This document shows positions 1-5,971 of a stretch of 6,354 nt of DNA, in pieces. The first letter of the stretch is position 1; the number at the start of each line of letters is the position of its first letter. The notes below the pieces were generated by a model. That model had not been told where the DNA came from. It saw nothing but the letters and a program-made list of their open reading frames with translations, and ran no database searches. The position numbers and the translations under genes are program-made. The stretch is taken from contig CALEYP010000048.1 in the NCBI GenBank assembly GCA_937924895.1, forward strand, positions 1 through 6,354, read 5' to 3'. Source of the DNA: an uncultured Alphaproteobacteria bacterium. GTDB taxonomy: Bacteria; Pseudomonadota; Alphaproteobacteria; Puniceispirillales; Puniceispirillaceae.

Positions 1-464
1 AAGATAATAGTCTTGCTGATAAAAAATAGCGACGAGGCGTCGGGCCACCCTAGCATTAATTCAAATGACTCAGGTGTGGTAAGTAAAATGTGAGGCGGCT
101 TGGTGCGTTGTCTGGTTCGTTTGGATTGGGGGGTGTCGCCCGTGCGTGATTCAATCGTAATCGGCAGGGACATCTCAGTAACAGGCCTCATCAAATTGCG
201 TTCAATGTCTGTCGCTAATGCTTTGAGGGGAGAGATGTACAGCGTGTGTATGCCGTCATGGTCGGAAGCGGCGAGGTCTAACAAGGATGGTAAGAAGCCT
301 GATAAGGTTTTACCAGACCCTGTAGGCGCAATAAGAAGTGACGAATAACCTTTTTGCCAACTAGCCACCATATCCAGCTGATGCGGGTGCGGATGCCAGC
401 CTTTCTGCTGGAACCAGTTTGCAAATTGCTGAGGGAGTCTGACCGTTGGCGTGCTGTCTGTCAT
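1..464 (-). CDS. Ligase-associated Lhr-like DEXH-box DNA helicase (N-terminal part, cut by left edge)
   Basis: This is the first 154 residues of a superfamily 2 DNA helicase, open to the window edge. It resembles the Lhr-like helicases that accompany an MBL-fold exonuclease and an ATP-dependent ligase. A Q-motif-like HPHQ lies at about residues 26-29 and the Walker A motif APTGSGKT at 46-53. Motif Ia, YISPLKALATD, follows at 76-86, then an RTGDT segment at 107-111 and LLTTPES at 127-133. The sequence stops just before the expected DEIH (Walker B) motif. The ATG at 464-462 is well supported: an in-frame TAA lies three codons upstream and the family-like sequence begins within about 12 residues. 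No strong ribosome binding site is visible. The family unwinds DNA with ATP, and its proposed role in the ligase-associated set is DNA repair in the cytoplasm. It diverges from the yfcG-exonuclease-ligase operon. The ligase partners across the gap make the subfamily call much firmer than the fragment alone would. Confidence 0.9.
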   Translation of the reverse strand, partial: MTDSTPTVRLPQQFANWFQQKGWHPHPHQLDMVASWQKGYSSLLIAPTGSGKTLSGFLPSLLDLAASDHDGIHTLYISPLKALATDIERNLMRPVTEMSLPITIESRTGDTPQSKRTRQRTKPPHILLTTPESFELMLGWPDASSLFFISKTII

Positions 465-559
465 TTGACTTTATGTAAGAAGATTGAAACACTTGCAGTC
501 TGACTTAAGTCGCCCCACGTAACAAGTCTAGCTTTTCACGATATTTCTAGGATAATTTC
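465..559. promoter_or_regulatory. Divergent intergenic region with a 10-bp perfect palindrome
   Basis: This 95-base gap separates the start codons of the leftward helicase and the rightward yfcG operon, so it must hold promoters for both. A perfect palindrome, GACTTAAGTC, occupies 502-511, near the middle, and could be an operator. Related half-site-like strings occur nearby: TGACTT at 466-471 and AAGTC at 524-528. I found no convincing -35/-10 pair on either strand. I also see no alphaproteobacterial SOS-box pattern (GTTC-N7-GTTC or its complement). The yfcG ribosome binding site, AGGA at 549-552, lies 7 bases before its ATG. Regulatory function is inferred from position and symmetry only. 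Confidence 0.4.
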
Positions 560-1261
560 ATGATTGATTTATATTTTTGGCCGACACCAAATGGTGTCAA
601 AATTTCGATTGCGCTTGAGGTATTGGGTCTCCCCTATAATGTGATCCCCGTCAATATCGGGAAGGGCGACCAATTCAAGCCAGAATTTCTGGCCTTCTCT
701 CCTAATAATCGTATGCCTGCAATCATTGACCATAATGGGCCAGACGGTACGCCAATTAGTGTTTTTGAGTCAGGTGCTATCTTGCAATATCTAGCCAAAA
801 AAACGGGTAAGCTTATGCCAGATGATATGCGTGGTCAGACGGAAGTAACCGAATGGTTGATGTGGCAAATGGGTGGCTTTGGTCCAATGCTGGGGCAAGC
901 GCATCATTTTAACATTTATGCCAAAGAGAAGATTGCCTATGGCATGGAACGCTATTCAAATGAAGCAAACCGCTTATATGGTGTGTTAGAGCGTCGTCTC
1001 GCAACGCGTGATTATGTGGTAGGCGATGAAATGACTATCGCCGATATTGCGATTTTTCCATGGACAAGAACTTACTATAATCAGGGCGTCGAGATAACAG
1101 ATTATCCAAATGTTGAGGCATGGCGAACACGCATGTTTTCCCATGAAGCTGTGCAGGTAGGGATGAAGGTTGGCGCTGAATGGCGTGAAGATCTCGCACA
1201 ATTAACAGGCGCTGATTGGGACAAAATGTTTGGCATGGAAAAAGTATCGTCAGGCGCGTAA
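560..1261 (+). CDS. yfcG: YfcG-like nu-class glutathione S-transferase / disulfide-bond oxidoreductase
   Basis: The 233-residue product closely follows the E. coli YfcG pattern. It has an N-terminal thioredoxin-fold domain (about 1-85) and a helical C-terminal domain (about 90-210). The N-terminal YFWPTPNG segment keeps Thr9 and Asn11, which in YfcG contact bound glutathione. The NNRMPAI segment carries the cis-proline at residue 53, and Glu70-Ser71 of FESGAI form the gamma-glutamyl binding pair. GGFGPMLGQAHHF (105-117) is a nu-class signature, and TIADIA (159-164) is the N-capping box of the GST fold. Nu-class enzymes reduce disulfides and peroxides with glutathione rather than acting as classical conjugating GSTs. 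An AGGA ribosome binding site at 549-552 supports the start. The stop lies 3 bases before the exonuclease start, so co-transcription with exonuclease and ligase is very likely. A direct repair role is not shown; thiol-redox protection is the reasonable inference. Confidence 0.93.
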   Translation: MIDLYFWPTPNGVKISIALEVLGLPYNVIPVNIGKGDQFKPEFLAFSPNNRMPAIIDHNGPDGTPISVFESGAILQYLAKKTGKLMPDDMRGQTEVTEWLMWQMGGFGPMLGQAHHFNIYAKEKIAYGMERYSNEANRLYGVLERRLATRDYVVGDEMTIADIAIFPWTRTYYNQGVEITDYPNVEAWRTRMFSHEAVQVGMKVGAEWREDLAQLTGADWDKMFGMEKVSSGA

Positions 1262-1264
1262 GGC

Positions 1265-2296
1265 ATGAGCCTGCTTGGTGATACCAAAAATTGGGTCGAG
1301 GTTAGGGCTGAGGGGGTCTTTATTAAGCCCCTAAAGGCCTATATCGACCCAGTTCGTCCGGTTGAACGTGCCCTTATCACTCATGGACATGCCGATCATG
1401 CGCGGGCAGGGCATGGGACGGTTATCGCAACACCCCAAACATTAGACATTATGGCGTTGCGTTATGGCGCTGCGTTTACGAACAATAGCCTTCCGCTACC
1501 TTATGGGGAGCGGTTCACTGATAATCAAGTTACTGTTTCCACAGCATCGGCAGGTCATGTGCTAGGCTCTGCCCAAATCATTATTGAGTACAAGGGAACA
1601 AGGCTAGTAGCAGCGGGGGATTATAAGCGGAGCTATGACCCAACGCTAACTCCTTTTGAAGTGGTGCCGTGCGATATTTTTATCACTGAGGCCACTTTTG
1701 GTTTGCCTGTATTTCATCATCCCGACCCCGTGGATGAAATTGCTAAATTGATGCGCATGCGGGCGCTATTTCCAGAGCGTAGCTGTTTCATTGGTGCCTA
1801 TGCCCTCGGAAAAGCACAGCGTGTCATGATGCTTCTCCGGCAAGCGGGATATCAGGATCCCATCTATATTCATGGGGCATTACAAAAACTTTGTGATTAT
1901 TACCAATCACAAGATATTGAGTTAGGTGAATTATTACCGGCAACAGCAGGACAGCGCGGGGTTAGTAATCCAGAGTTGCGAGGGAAAATCATTATGGGGC
2001 CGCCCTCTGCCCTTGGCGGCACATGGGCGCACAGGTTACCTGATCCCATCATTTCATTTGCCTCTGGCTGGATGCAGGTCAAAGCCAGAGCGAAACAACG
2101 TGGTGTGGAATGTCCGTTAATCATCTCAGACCATGCGGATTGGCCAGATTTATTGCAGACCATTGAAGATGTGAACCCGCGTGAGACATGGATTACACAT
2201 GGGAATGAAGAGGCGCTTCTTCATGAATTAACCAAGAGGGGCCGCGTTGCTCGTGCGTTATCGTTGCTTGGCTATGAGAGCGAGTCTGAAGAATGA
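1265..2296 (+). CDS. Ligase-associated MBL-fold / beta-CASP exonuclease
   Basis: This 343-residue protein has the metallo-beta-lactamase plus beta-CASP architecture of the ligase-associated DNA damage response exonuclease family, related to SNM1/Artemis-type nucleases. The metal-binding motif HGHADH is at residues 40-45. Further ligands are likely His98 in AGHVLGSAQ, Asp119 in AAGDYKRSYD and Asp289/His290 in ISDHADW, with a terminal His312 in ITHGNEEAL. IDPVRPVERALITHGH just before the first motif is typical of the family, as are TEATFG (141-146) and FIGAYALGKAQR (175-186). The expected activity is processing of DNA ends before ligation. That is a family-based assignment, since nothing here shows polarity or substrate. 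The length is normal for the family. The start lies 3 bases after the yfcG stop, with an AGGCG at 1252-1256 as possible ribosome binding site. The 3' end overlaps the ligase start by ATGA, indicating translational coupling. Confidence 0.94.
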   Translation: MSLLGDTKNWVEVRAEGVFIKPLKAYIDPVRPVERALITHGHADHARAGHGTVIATPQTLDIMALRYGAAFTNNSLPLPYGERFTDNQVTVSTASAGHVLGSAQIIIEYKGTRLVAAGDYKRSYDPTLTPFEVVPCDIFITEATFGLPVFHHPDPVDEIAKLMRMRALFPERSCFIGAYALGKAQRVMMLLRQAGYQDPIYIHGALQKLCDYYQSQDIELGELLPATAGQRGVSNPELRGKIIMGPPSALGGTWAHRLPDPIISFASGWMQVKARAKQRGVECPLIISDHADWPDLLQTIEDVNPRETWITHGNEEALLHELTKRGRVARALSLLGYESESEE

Positions 2297-3876
2297 AACA
2301 ATTTTCACAGCTGCTTGAAAATTTGCTCTTTTCGCCGCGCCGTAATGATAAGCTAGCGCATCTGGTTTCCTGGCTAAAGACAGCATCAGGTGATAGCCGT
2401 GGCTTTGGCGTTGCCGCAATCACTGGTGATTTAAACCTGCCTCACGTCAAAGGAAAGATGATCCGTGATTTGGCTTCATCTGCAACAGATGAGGTGCTAT
2501 TTGCCCTGTCTTATGATTTTGTAGGTGATTTGGCAGAGACAGTCTCTTTGTTGTGGCCGAAAAGTGAGGTGCCCCTCAATAGCGAATTTTCCATCGAAGA
2601 TATCGTCTCACAACTGCAGAAAGCCTCGCGAAAAGAGGCAGAGCACTATATGCGCCATTGGCTTGACCATATGCCGCAAACACAGAAATGGGCGTTATTG
2701 AAAATGGCAACGGGCGGGTTGCGTGTCGGTGTTTCCGCGCGCTTGATGCGCCTCGCGATTGCTGAGGCATTTGATGCTGCCATTGAAGAAATTGAAGAGG
2801 TTTGGCCTTTGATTTTGCCGCCTTATCACGATTTATTCGACTGGCTAGAAGGGCATTCAGAGAGACCAAACGCAGAGGGGCGGTCCGTTTTTCGGCCTCT
2901 AATGCTAGCCCATCCGCTCGAAGAGGTCGATCGACAAAAATATGAATTATCGCACTTTCACATTGAATGGAAATGGGATGGCGCACGTGTGCAGCTCGCG
3001 GCAAGTGAAGAGGGGGTTAAGTTATTTTCTCGCTCAGGTGACGATATTTCTGCTGCCTTTCCAGAGTTGGTGCAACCCCTTGGGTGGCAAGGTGTGCTTG
3101 ATGGTGAGTTGTTAGCTGGCACACCGGAGTGCCTTGGTAGTTTCAATGATTTGCAACAGCGTCTTAACCGCAAGGGTGCTTCAAAATCTCAAATTGCCAA
3201 ACAGCCGGTGTTTATGCGTTGTTATGATATTTTGCAAACCGGCCAAACAGATGTGCGTGACCTGCCTCTCAAGGAGCGCAAACCCATTTTGCAAGACGTA
3301 GTCGCGGATTTACCACAAACTTATTTTGATTTATCGGAGGGCGTAGAGGCCAAGGGATGGGATGACCTCACCCTATTGCGAGATCAATGCCGTGATAATC
3401 CTCTGATTGAAGGCGTTATGTTAAAGGATAAGAACGGACCATATCAGCTTGGTCGCATCAAGGGGCAATGGTTTAAATGGAAACGAGACCCATTTGAGGC
3501 TGATCTAGTTGTTCTCTATGCACAGCGCGGTCACGGCAAACGTTCTTCACTATATTCTGATTTCACACTCGCTGCTTGGGCGGATACTGACACAGGGCGA
3601 GTGCTTGTCCCAGTGGCAAAGGCCTATTCTGGTTTTACTGATGTCGAATTGAGAAAATTAGATAAATTTGTGAGGGATCATACCACGCAGAAATTTGGGC
3701 CAGTAAGAGAAGTCGAGCCTAAATTAGTGGTGCAAATCGCATTTGATTCCATTCATCGCTCGCCCAGACATAAGAGTGGCGTTGCCATGCGGTTTCCCCG
3801 CTTTCACGCCATTAGATGGGATAAGGATTGTGAGGACGCGGCGCATCTATCTGAGCTAGAGCATTTAGTGACCTAA
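2293..3876 (+). CDS. ATP-dependent DNA ligase of the ligase-associated DNA damage response set
   Basis: This 527-residue ATP-dependent DNA ligase seals nicks through a lysine-AMP intermediate. It has an N-terminal DNA-binding domain (about 1-200, including LLKMATGGLRVGVSARL at 135-151), an adenylation domain (about 205-400) and a C-terminal OB-fold domain (about 400-515). Motif I is EWKWDGAR at 225-232, with Lys227 as the adenylated residue. The other nucleotidyltransferase motifs are also in place: LFSRSGDDIS (244-253), VLDGELL (268-274), EGVMLKD (373-379), WFKWKRDP (393-400) and the motif VI-like RFPRFHAIRWDK (500-511). All catalytic motifs look intact and length is normal for this three-domain bacterial type. 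It differs from LigA, which uses NAD, and no LigD-like polymerase or nuclease domain is fused. The start overlaps the exonuclease stop by 4 bases. It is the last gene of the rightward operon, and its TAA overlaps the stop codon of the convergent DUF2256 gene. Confidence 0.95.
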   Translation: MKQFSQLLENLLFSPRRNDKLAHLVSWLKTASGDSRGFGVAAITGDLNLPHVKGKMIRDLASSATDEVLFALSYDFVGDLAETVSLLWPKSEVPLNSEFSIEDIVSQLQKASRKEAEHYMRHWLDHMPQTQKWALLKMATGGLRVGVSARLMRLAIAEAFDAAIEEIEEVWPLILPPYHDLFDWLEGHSERPNAEGRSVFRPLMLAHPLEEVDRQKYELSHFHIEWKWDGARVQLAASEEGVKLFSRSGDDISAAFPELVQPLGWQGVLDGELLAGTPECLGSFNDLQQRLNRKGASKSQIAKQPVFMRCYDILQTGQTDVRDLPLKERKPILQDVVADLPQTYFDLSEGVEAKGWDDLTLLRDQCRDNPLIEGVMLKDKNGPYQLGRIKGQWFKWKRDPFEADLVVLYAQRGHGKRSSLYSDFTLAAWADTDTGRVLVPVAKAYSGFTDVELRKLDKFVRDHTTQKFGPVREVEPKLVVQIAFDSIHRSPRHKSGVAMRFPRFHAIRWDKDCEDAAHLSELEHLVT

Positions 3877-4034
3877 TTTTGCCGCGCTTGTCTTTTCGCA
3901 TCGGTTTTACATCGTTGTGAGCAATATCGAATATTGTCCCAATCTCGTTCCCATTTTTTACGCCAGGTAAAAGGGCGCTGACAATATTCACAGGGTTTTT
4001 CGGGCAAATCACCTTTACGGACCATTTTAGGCAT
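3873..4034 (-). CDS. DUF2256 small zinc-finger protein
   Basis: This 53-residue basic protein begins MPKMVRKGDLPEKPCEYC and contains the DUF2256 core, with PFTWRKKWERDWD at residues 21-33. Four cysteines in a CX2C...CX3C arrangement (Cys15, Cys18, Cys38, Cys42) predict one zinc-binding site. The gene is easy to miss because of its size. AAGGT at 4045-4041 gives a good ribosome binding site 6 bases ahead of the ATG; an internal ATG at codon 4 is a weaker alternative. The biochemical role of the family is unknown. Homologues often lie beside photolyase/cryptochrome-like genes or other stress genes, which is my recollection of family context rather than something seen here. It is the last gene of the leftward operon, starting 9 bases after the small membrane protein stop. 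Its TAG stop overlaps the ligase TAA on the other strand. Confidence 0.9.
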   Translation of the reverse strand: MPKMVRKGDLPEKPCEYCQRPFTWRKKWERDWDNIRYCSQRCKTDAKRQARQN

Positions 4035-4043
4035 GGTGGCACC

Positions 4044-4226
4044 TTAAGCAGGTTCTTGTTCACCATTATATATGAGCGTGCACTCATTAAAGATCACCTG
4101 AGAGAATAAAGATTCCTTGCAACGATGCCATTCTCTATCGCCCCACCCAGAGAAATCTTGGCGCCAAATGAGGGCTAACATCATAACTGAGATAAGAATA
4201 AGAAAGATGATGTTTAGGCGGCTCAT
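4044..4226 (-). CDS. Small single-span membrane protein, unknown function
   Basis: I do not recognise a family for this 60-residue product. It starts MSRLNIIFLILISVMM, with one strongly hydrophobic segment at about residues 5-20. A polar tail rich in Trp and charged residues follows (WRQDFSGWGDREWHRC). The short positively charged N-terminus suggests N-in topology with the roughly 38-residue tail outside the cytoplasm. Two cysteines in the tail, Cys36 and Cys49, could form a periplasmic disulfide. The start at 4226-4224 overlaps the YcgN-family stop as ATGA, and the stop lies 9 bases before the DUF2256 start. That tight packing between two conserved genes is the main support that it is real. 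An in-frame start five codons upstream would overlap the preceding gene further and is less likely. The hydrophobic segment could also be an uncleaved signal anchor. Confidence 0.68.
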   Translation of the reverse strand: MSRLNIIFLILISVMMLALIWRQDFSGWGDREWHRCKESLFSQVIFNECTLIYNGEQEPA

Positions 4227-4675
4227 TGTGGGTTGTCCCAATCATAGAGATGGTGCGGCATATCTTCTTCCGCTACCTCTGTTTCTGAGGTCACACGGCC
4301 AGCAATATGATGACCTGCTTTACTCATCGCTTCACTGCTACCTGTGATAAGCGGGTGCCATTCCGGTAAGGGGCGGCCTTCATGCAACGCACGATAGGCA
4401 CAGCTTTGTGGCATCCAGTGAAGCTCTTCTAGGCTTTGTGGCGTCAAAATAACACAATCAGGCACATGGGTCTTGCGCTCTTCATATTGTGAGCAGGTTG
4501 CGGAGCTGGTGCATAAGAGGCGGCATGACACATCAGTGTAATAGATAGCCCCATCATCGATATCTTCTAATTTCAGCACACAGCATTTCCCGCAGCCATC
4601 GCACAACGATTCCCACTCCGCCTCATTCATGTCTGCGAGTGTCTTTTCTTCCCATAATCGATTTGCTTGTGCCAT
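4223..4675 (-). CDS. ycgN: YcgN family (UPF0260) cysteine-cluster protein
   Basis: The 150-residue protein matches the YcgN/UPF0260 family along its whole length. The N-terminal stretch ANRLWEEKTLADMNEAEWES leads into the diagnostic cluster CDGCGKCC (residues 25-32). Further cysteines lie at 51, 55, 61, 74 and 92. The segments QSCAYRALHEGRPLPEWHPL (90-109) and TGSSEAM (111-117) are also family hallmarks. The CxxCxxCC cluster resembles the YkgJ-type putative metal-binding domain, so zinc or iron/Fe-S binding is plausible, but the function is uncharacterised. Family similarity begins within about 7 residues of the ATG at 4675. That forces a 49-base overlap with the end of the cyclopropane synthase gene in another frame. 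No strong ribosome binding site is visible, so translation may depend on coupling to the upstream gene. The stop overlaps the next gene by ATGA. Confidence 0.92.
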   Translation of the reverse strand: MAQANRLWEEKTLADMNEAEWESLCDGCGKCCVLKLEDIDDGAIYYTDVSCRLLCTSSATCSQYEERKTHVPDCVILTPQSLEELHWMPQSCAYRALHEGRPLPEWHPLITGSSEAMSKAGHHIAGRVTSETEVAEEDMPHHLYDWDNPQ

Positions 4676-5901
4676 AATTTTGCTAGATATCGAATTTCAT
4701 TTTGACGTATGTCGTCACGCGTTGACGGGGTCTCCCCATGTGATGTGGTGCATGTTATCTGATAAACAACACCCTCATCAAGTTCAAAAAATATGGCACA
4801 ACCTACGAGATAAAACCGCCACATACGATAAAATTTCTCATCATAGAGTTGTAACATCTCGTCTTTTGCTGCTGCAAATTTTCGGTCCCATGCCAGAAGC
4901 GTGTCACGATAATGCAGATGCAAGGCTTCGATATCGAGAATATGCAGATTAGTGTGGCTTATAGCCTCTGTTAATTCTGCGAGGGTTGGTAAGTAGCCGC
5001 AAGGGAAAATATATTTGCCAATAAACCCATTACCTAGCGGGTCTTTATGCTGTTTTCCAATCGCATGAATCACAGCTCTTCCGTCGTCTGCGAGCAAATT
5101 TTCAATTGTTTGAAAATAACGTTTAAATTGCTTTTGCCCCACATGTTCTAGCATCCCAACAGAGATGATGCGGTCATAACAGCCTTGATGGTCGCGATAA
5201 TCGCATAAAGCAAAAGACACATTGTTGCCGGTGCGCGGGAGGACATATTGTTTGGCATAAGCAAGCTGTTGCTCACTCAAGGTGATACCAGTCACATTTA
5301 GGTTGGGCTCACAGTCTGTCAGGGCGCGTGCAAATTCACCCCATCCACAGCCAATATCCAGAATATGTTGGCCAGATTTGATATCTAATTTAGCGGCCAG
5401 ACGCGCGATTTTGCGAAGTTGCGCGGCGTCCAAATCGTCTCCGTCCCTGAAATAGGCGCAAGAATATTGGCGCCTTTTATCAAGGAAACAATCATATAAC
5501 GCATCTGTTAGGTCATAATGATGCGCAACATTCGCTTTGGCTTGTTTTTGCCAAATTGCGCTTTTAAAGAGGCTTAAGAATGATGCTATTTTTATACGCA
5601 CTCTCATAAAGGCGCGCGTTTGATAATATCGCTTATTCAGCAGCAGGAAGCGCAGAAACGCCTCCAAAGATGTGTCTATGAGCTGTAACCTGCCATCCAT
5701 ATAGGCTTCTGGTATTGTCAAATCAGCGCGCCAGATAAAGCGCCACAATAGCCAGGCAGAGGGAAGGCTAATGATAACCGCAGGGCCTTTTTCGGCGCCG
5801 TTCGCTTTGTATGTCTCACCATTGGCAAAGCGCACTTCAAAAGAGCCATACTGGATGAGCTTTGCGAATAATGTAAAAATAAAAGGTTGTCTTCGTGCCA
5901 T
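4627..5901 (-). CDS. cfa: Cyclopropane-fatty-acyl-phospholipid synthase (SAM-dependent)
   Basis: This 424-residue enzyme transfers a methylene group from S-adenosylmethionine to double bonds of unsaturated membrane phospholipid acyl chains. An N-terminal lipid-binding-like region (about 1-115, with IPEAYMDGRLQL at 63-74) precedes the methyltransferase domain. The SAM loop is ILDIGCGWGEF at 180-190, followed by VTGITLSEQQLAYA at 203-216. Residues equivalent to the bicarbonate/active-site set of E. coli Cfa are present: Cys148 in QYSCAYF, Glu252 in GMLEHVG, His279 and Ile281 in VIHAIG, and Tyr331 in LHYRDTLLAW. An active enzyme is therefore likely. The start has a clear GGAAG ribosome binding site (5912-5908) 6 bases upstream. 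The last 15 or so residues are lysine-rich, lie beyond the usual family end and overlap the YcgN-family gene. A related methyltransferase of furan fatty acid synthesis is a less likely alternative. It is the first gene of the leftward operon. Confidence 0.93.
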   Translation of the reverse strand: MARRQPFIFTLFAKLIQYGSFEVRFANGETYKANGAEKGPAVIISLPSAWLLWRFIWRADLTIPEAYMDGRLQLIDTSLEAFLRFLLLNKRYYQTRAFMRVRIKIASFLSLFKSAIWQKQAKANVAHHYDLTDALYDCFLDKRRQYSCAYFRDGDDLDAAQLRKIARLAAKLDIKSGQHILDIGCGWGEFARALTDCEPNLNVTGITLSEQQLAYAKQYVLPRTGNNVSFALCDYRDHQGCYDRIISVGMLEHVGQKQFKRYFQTIENLLADDGRAVIHAIGKQHKDPLGNGFIGKYIFPCGYLPTLAELTEAISHTNLHILDIEALHLHYRDTLLAWDRKFAAAKDEMLQLYDEKFYRMWRFYLVGCAIFFELDEGVVYQITCTTSHGETPSTRDDIRQNEIRYLAKLWHKQIDYGKKRHSQT

Positions 5902-5971
5902 AATAAACTTCCGATGATATAAAGGATGTCTATTATTTTTTGTCGTATTAACCTTTTGGACAAAGTGCCAT
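5902..5971. promoter_or_regulatory. Divergent intergenic region between cfa and the MnmD-type gene
   Basis: These 70 bases hold the promoters for both divergent genes. For the rightward gene, TTCCGA (5909-5914) and TATTAT (5931-5936) are separated by 16 bases and form the best sigma-70-like candidate. The -10 matches the consensus at five of six positions; the -35 is poor. For the leftward cfa gene the ribosome binding site GGAAG is clear. The nearest -35-like element, TTGTCC on the minus strand (5963-5958), has no well-spaced -10 partner. No operator-like symmetry stands out. Confidence 0.35.
5909..5936 (+). promoter_or_regulatory. Possible sigma-70-type promoter for the MnmD-type gene
   Basis: TTCCGA and TATTAT with a 16-base spacer lie about 35 bases upstream of the ATG at 5972, giving a plausible short leader. 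The weak -35, and the chance of finding such boxes in AT-rich sequence, keep confidence low. Confidence 0.25.

Noticed and set aside
100..348. Open frame of 82 codons on the plus strand
   Set aside because: It lies wholly antisense to the helicase gene, whose frame has clear Walker A and other helicase motifs. The plus-strand translation shows no recognisable domain.
465..559. LexA/SOS box controlling the DNA-repair genes
   Set aside because: I looked for the alphaproteobacterial GTTC-N7-GTTC pattern and its complement and did not find it. SOS control cannot be supported from the sequence.
2576..3004. Open frame of 142 codons on the minus strand
   Set aside because: It is antisense to the well-supported ligase frame, basic and low in recognisable structure, with no ribosome binding site or neighbours on its strand.
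3922..3936. Inverted repeat CAATAT-CGA-ATATTG as possible terminator for the convergent operons
   Set aside because: The stem is only 6 AT-rich pairs with a 3-base loop and no following T-tract. It lies inside the DUF2256 coding sequence, so it is probably incidental.
3812..4087. Open frame of 91 codons on the minus strand near the ligase end
   Set aside because: It overlaps the DUF2256 gene in a different frame. The DUF2256 frame has the conserved cysteines, a ribosome binding site and operon spacing, so the longer frame is a shadow.
4117..4347. Open frame of 76 codons on the plus strand
   Set aside because: It is antisense to both the small membrane protein and the YcgN-family gene and has no supporting features.
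4629..4952. Open frame of 107 codons on the plus strand
   Set aside because: It is antisense to the 3' part of cfa and the YcgN-family start; no domain is recognisable.
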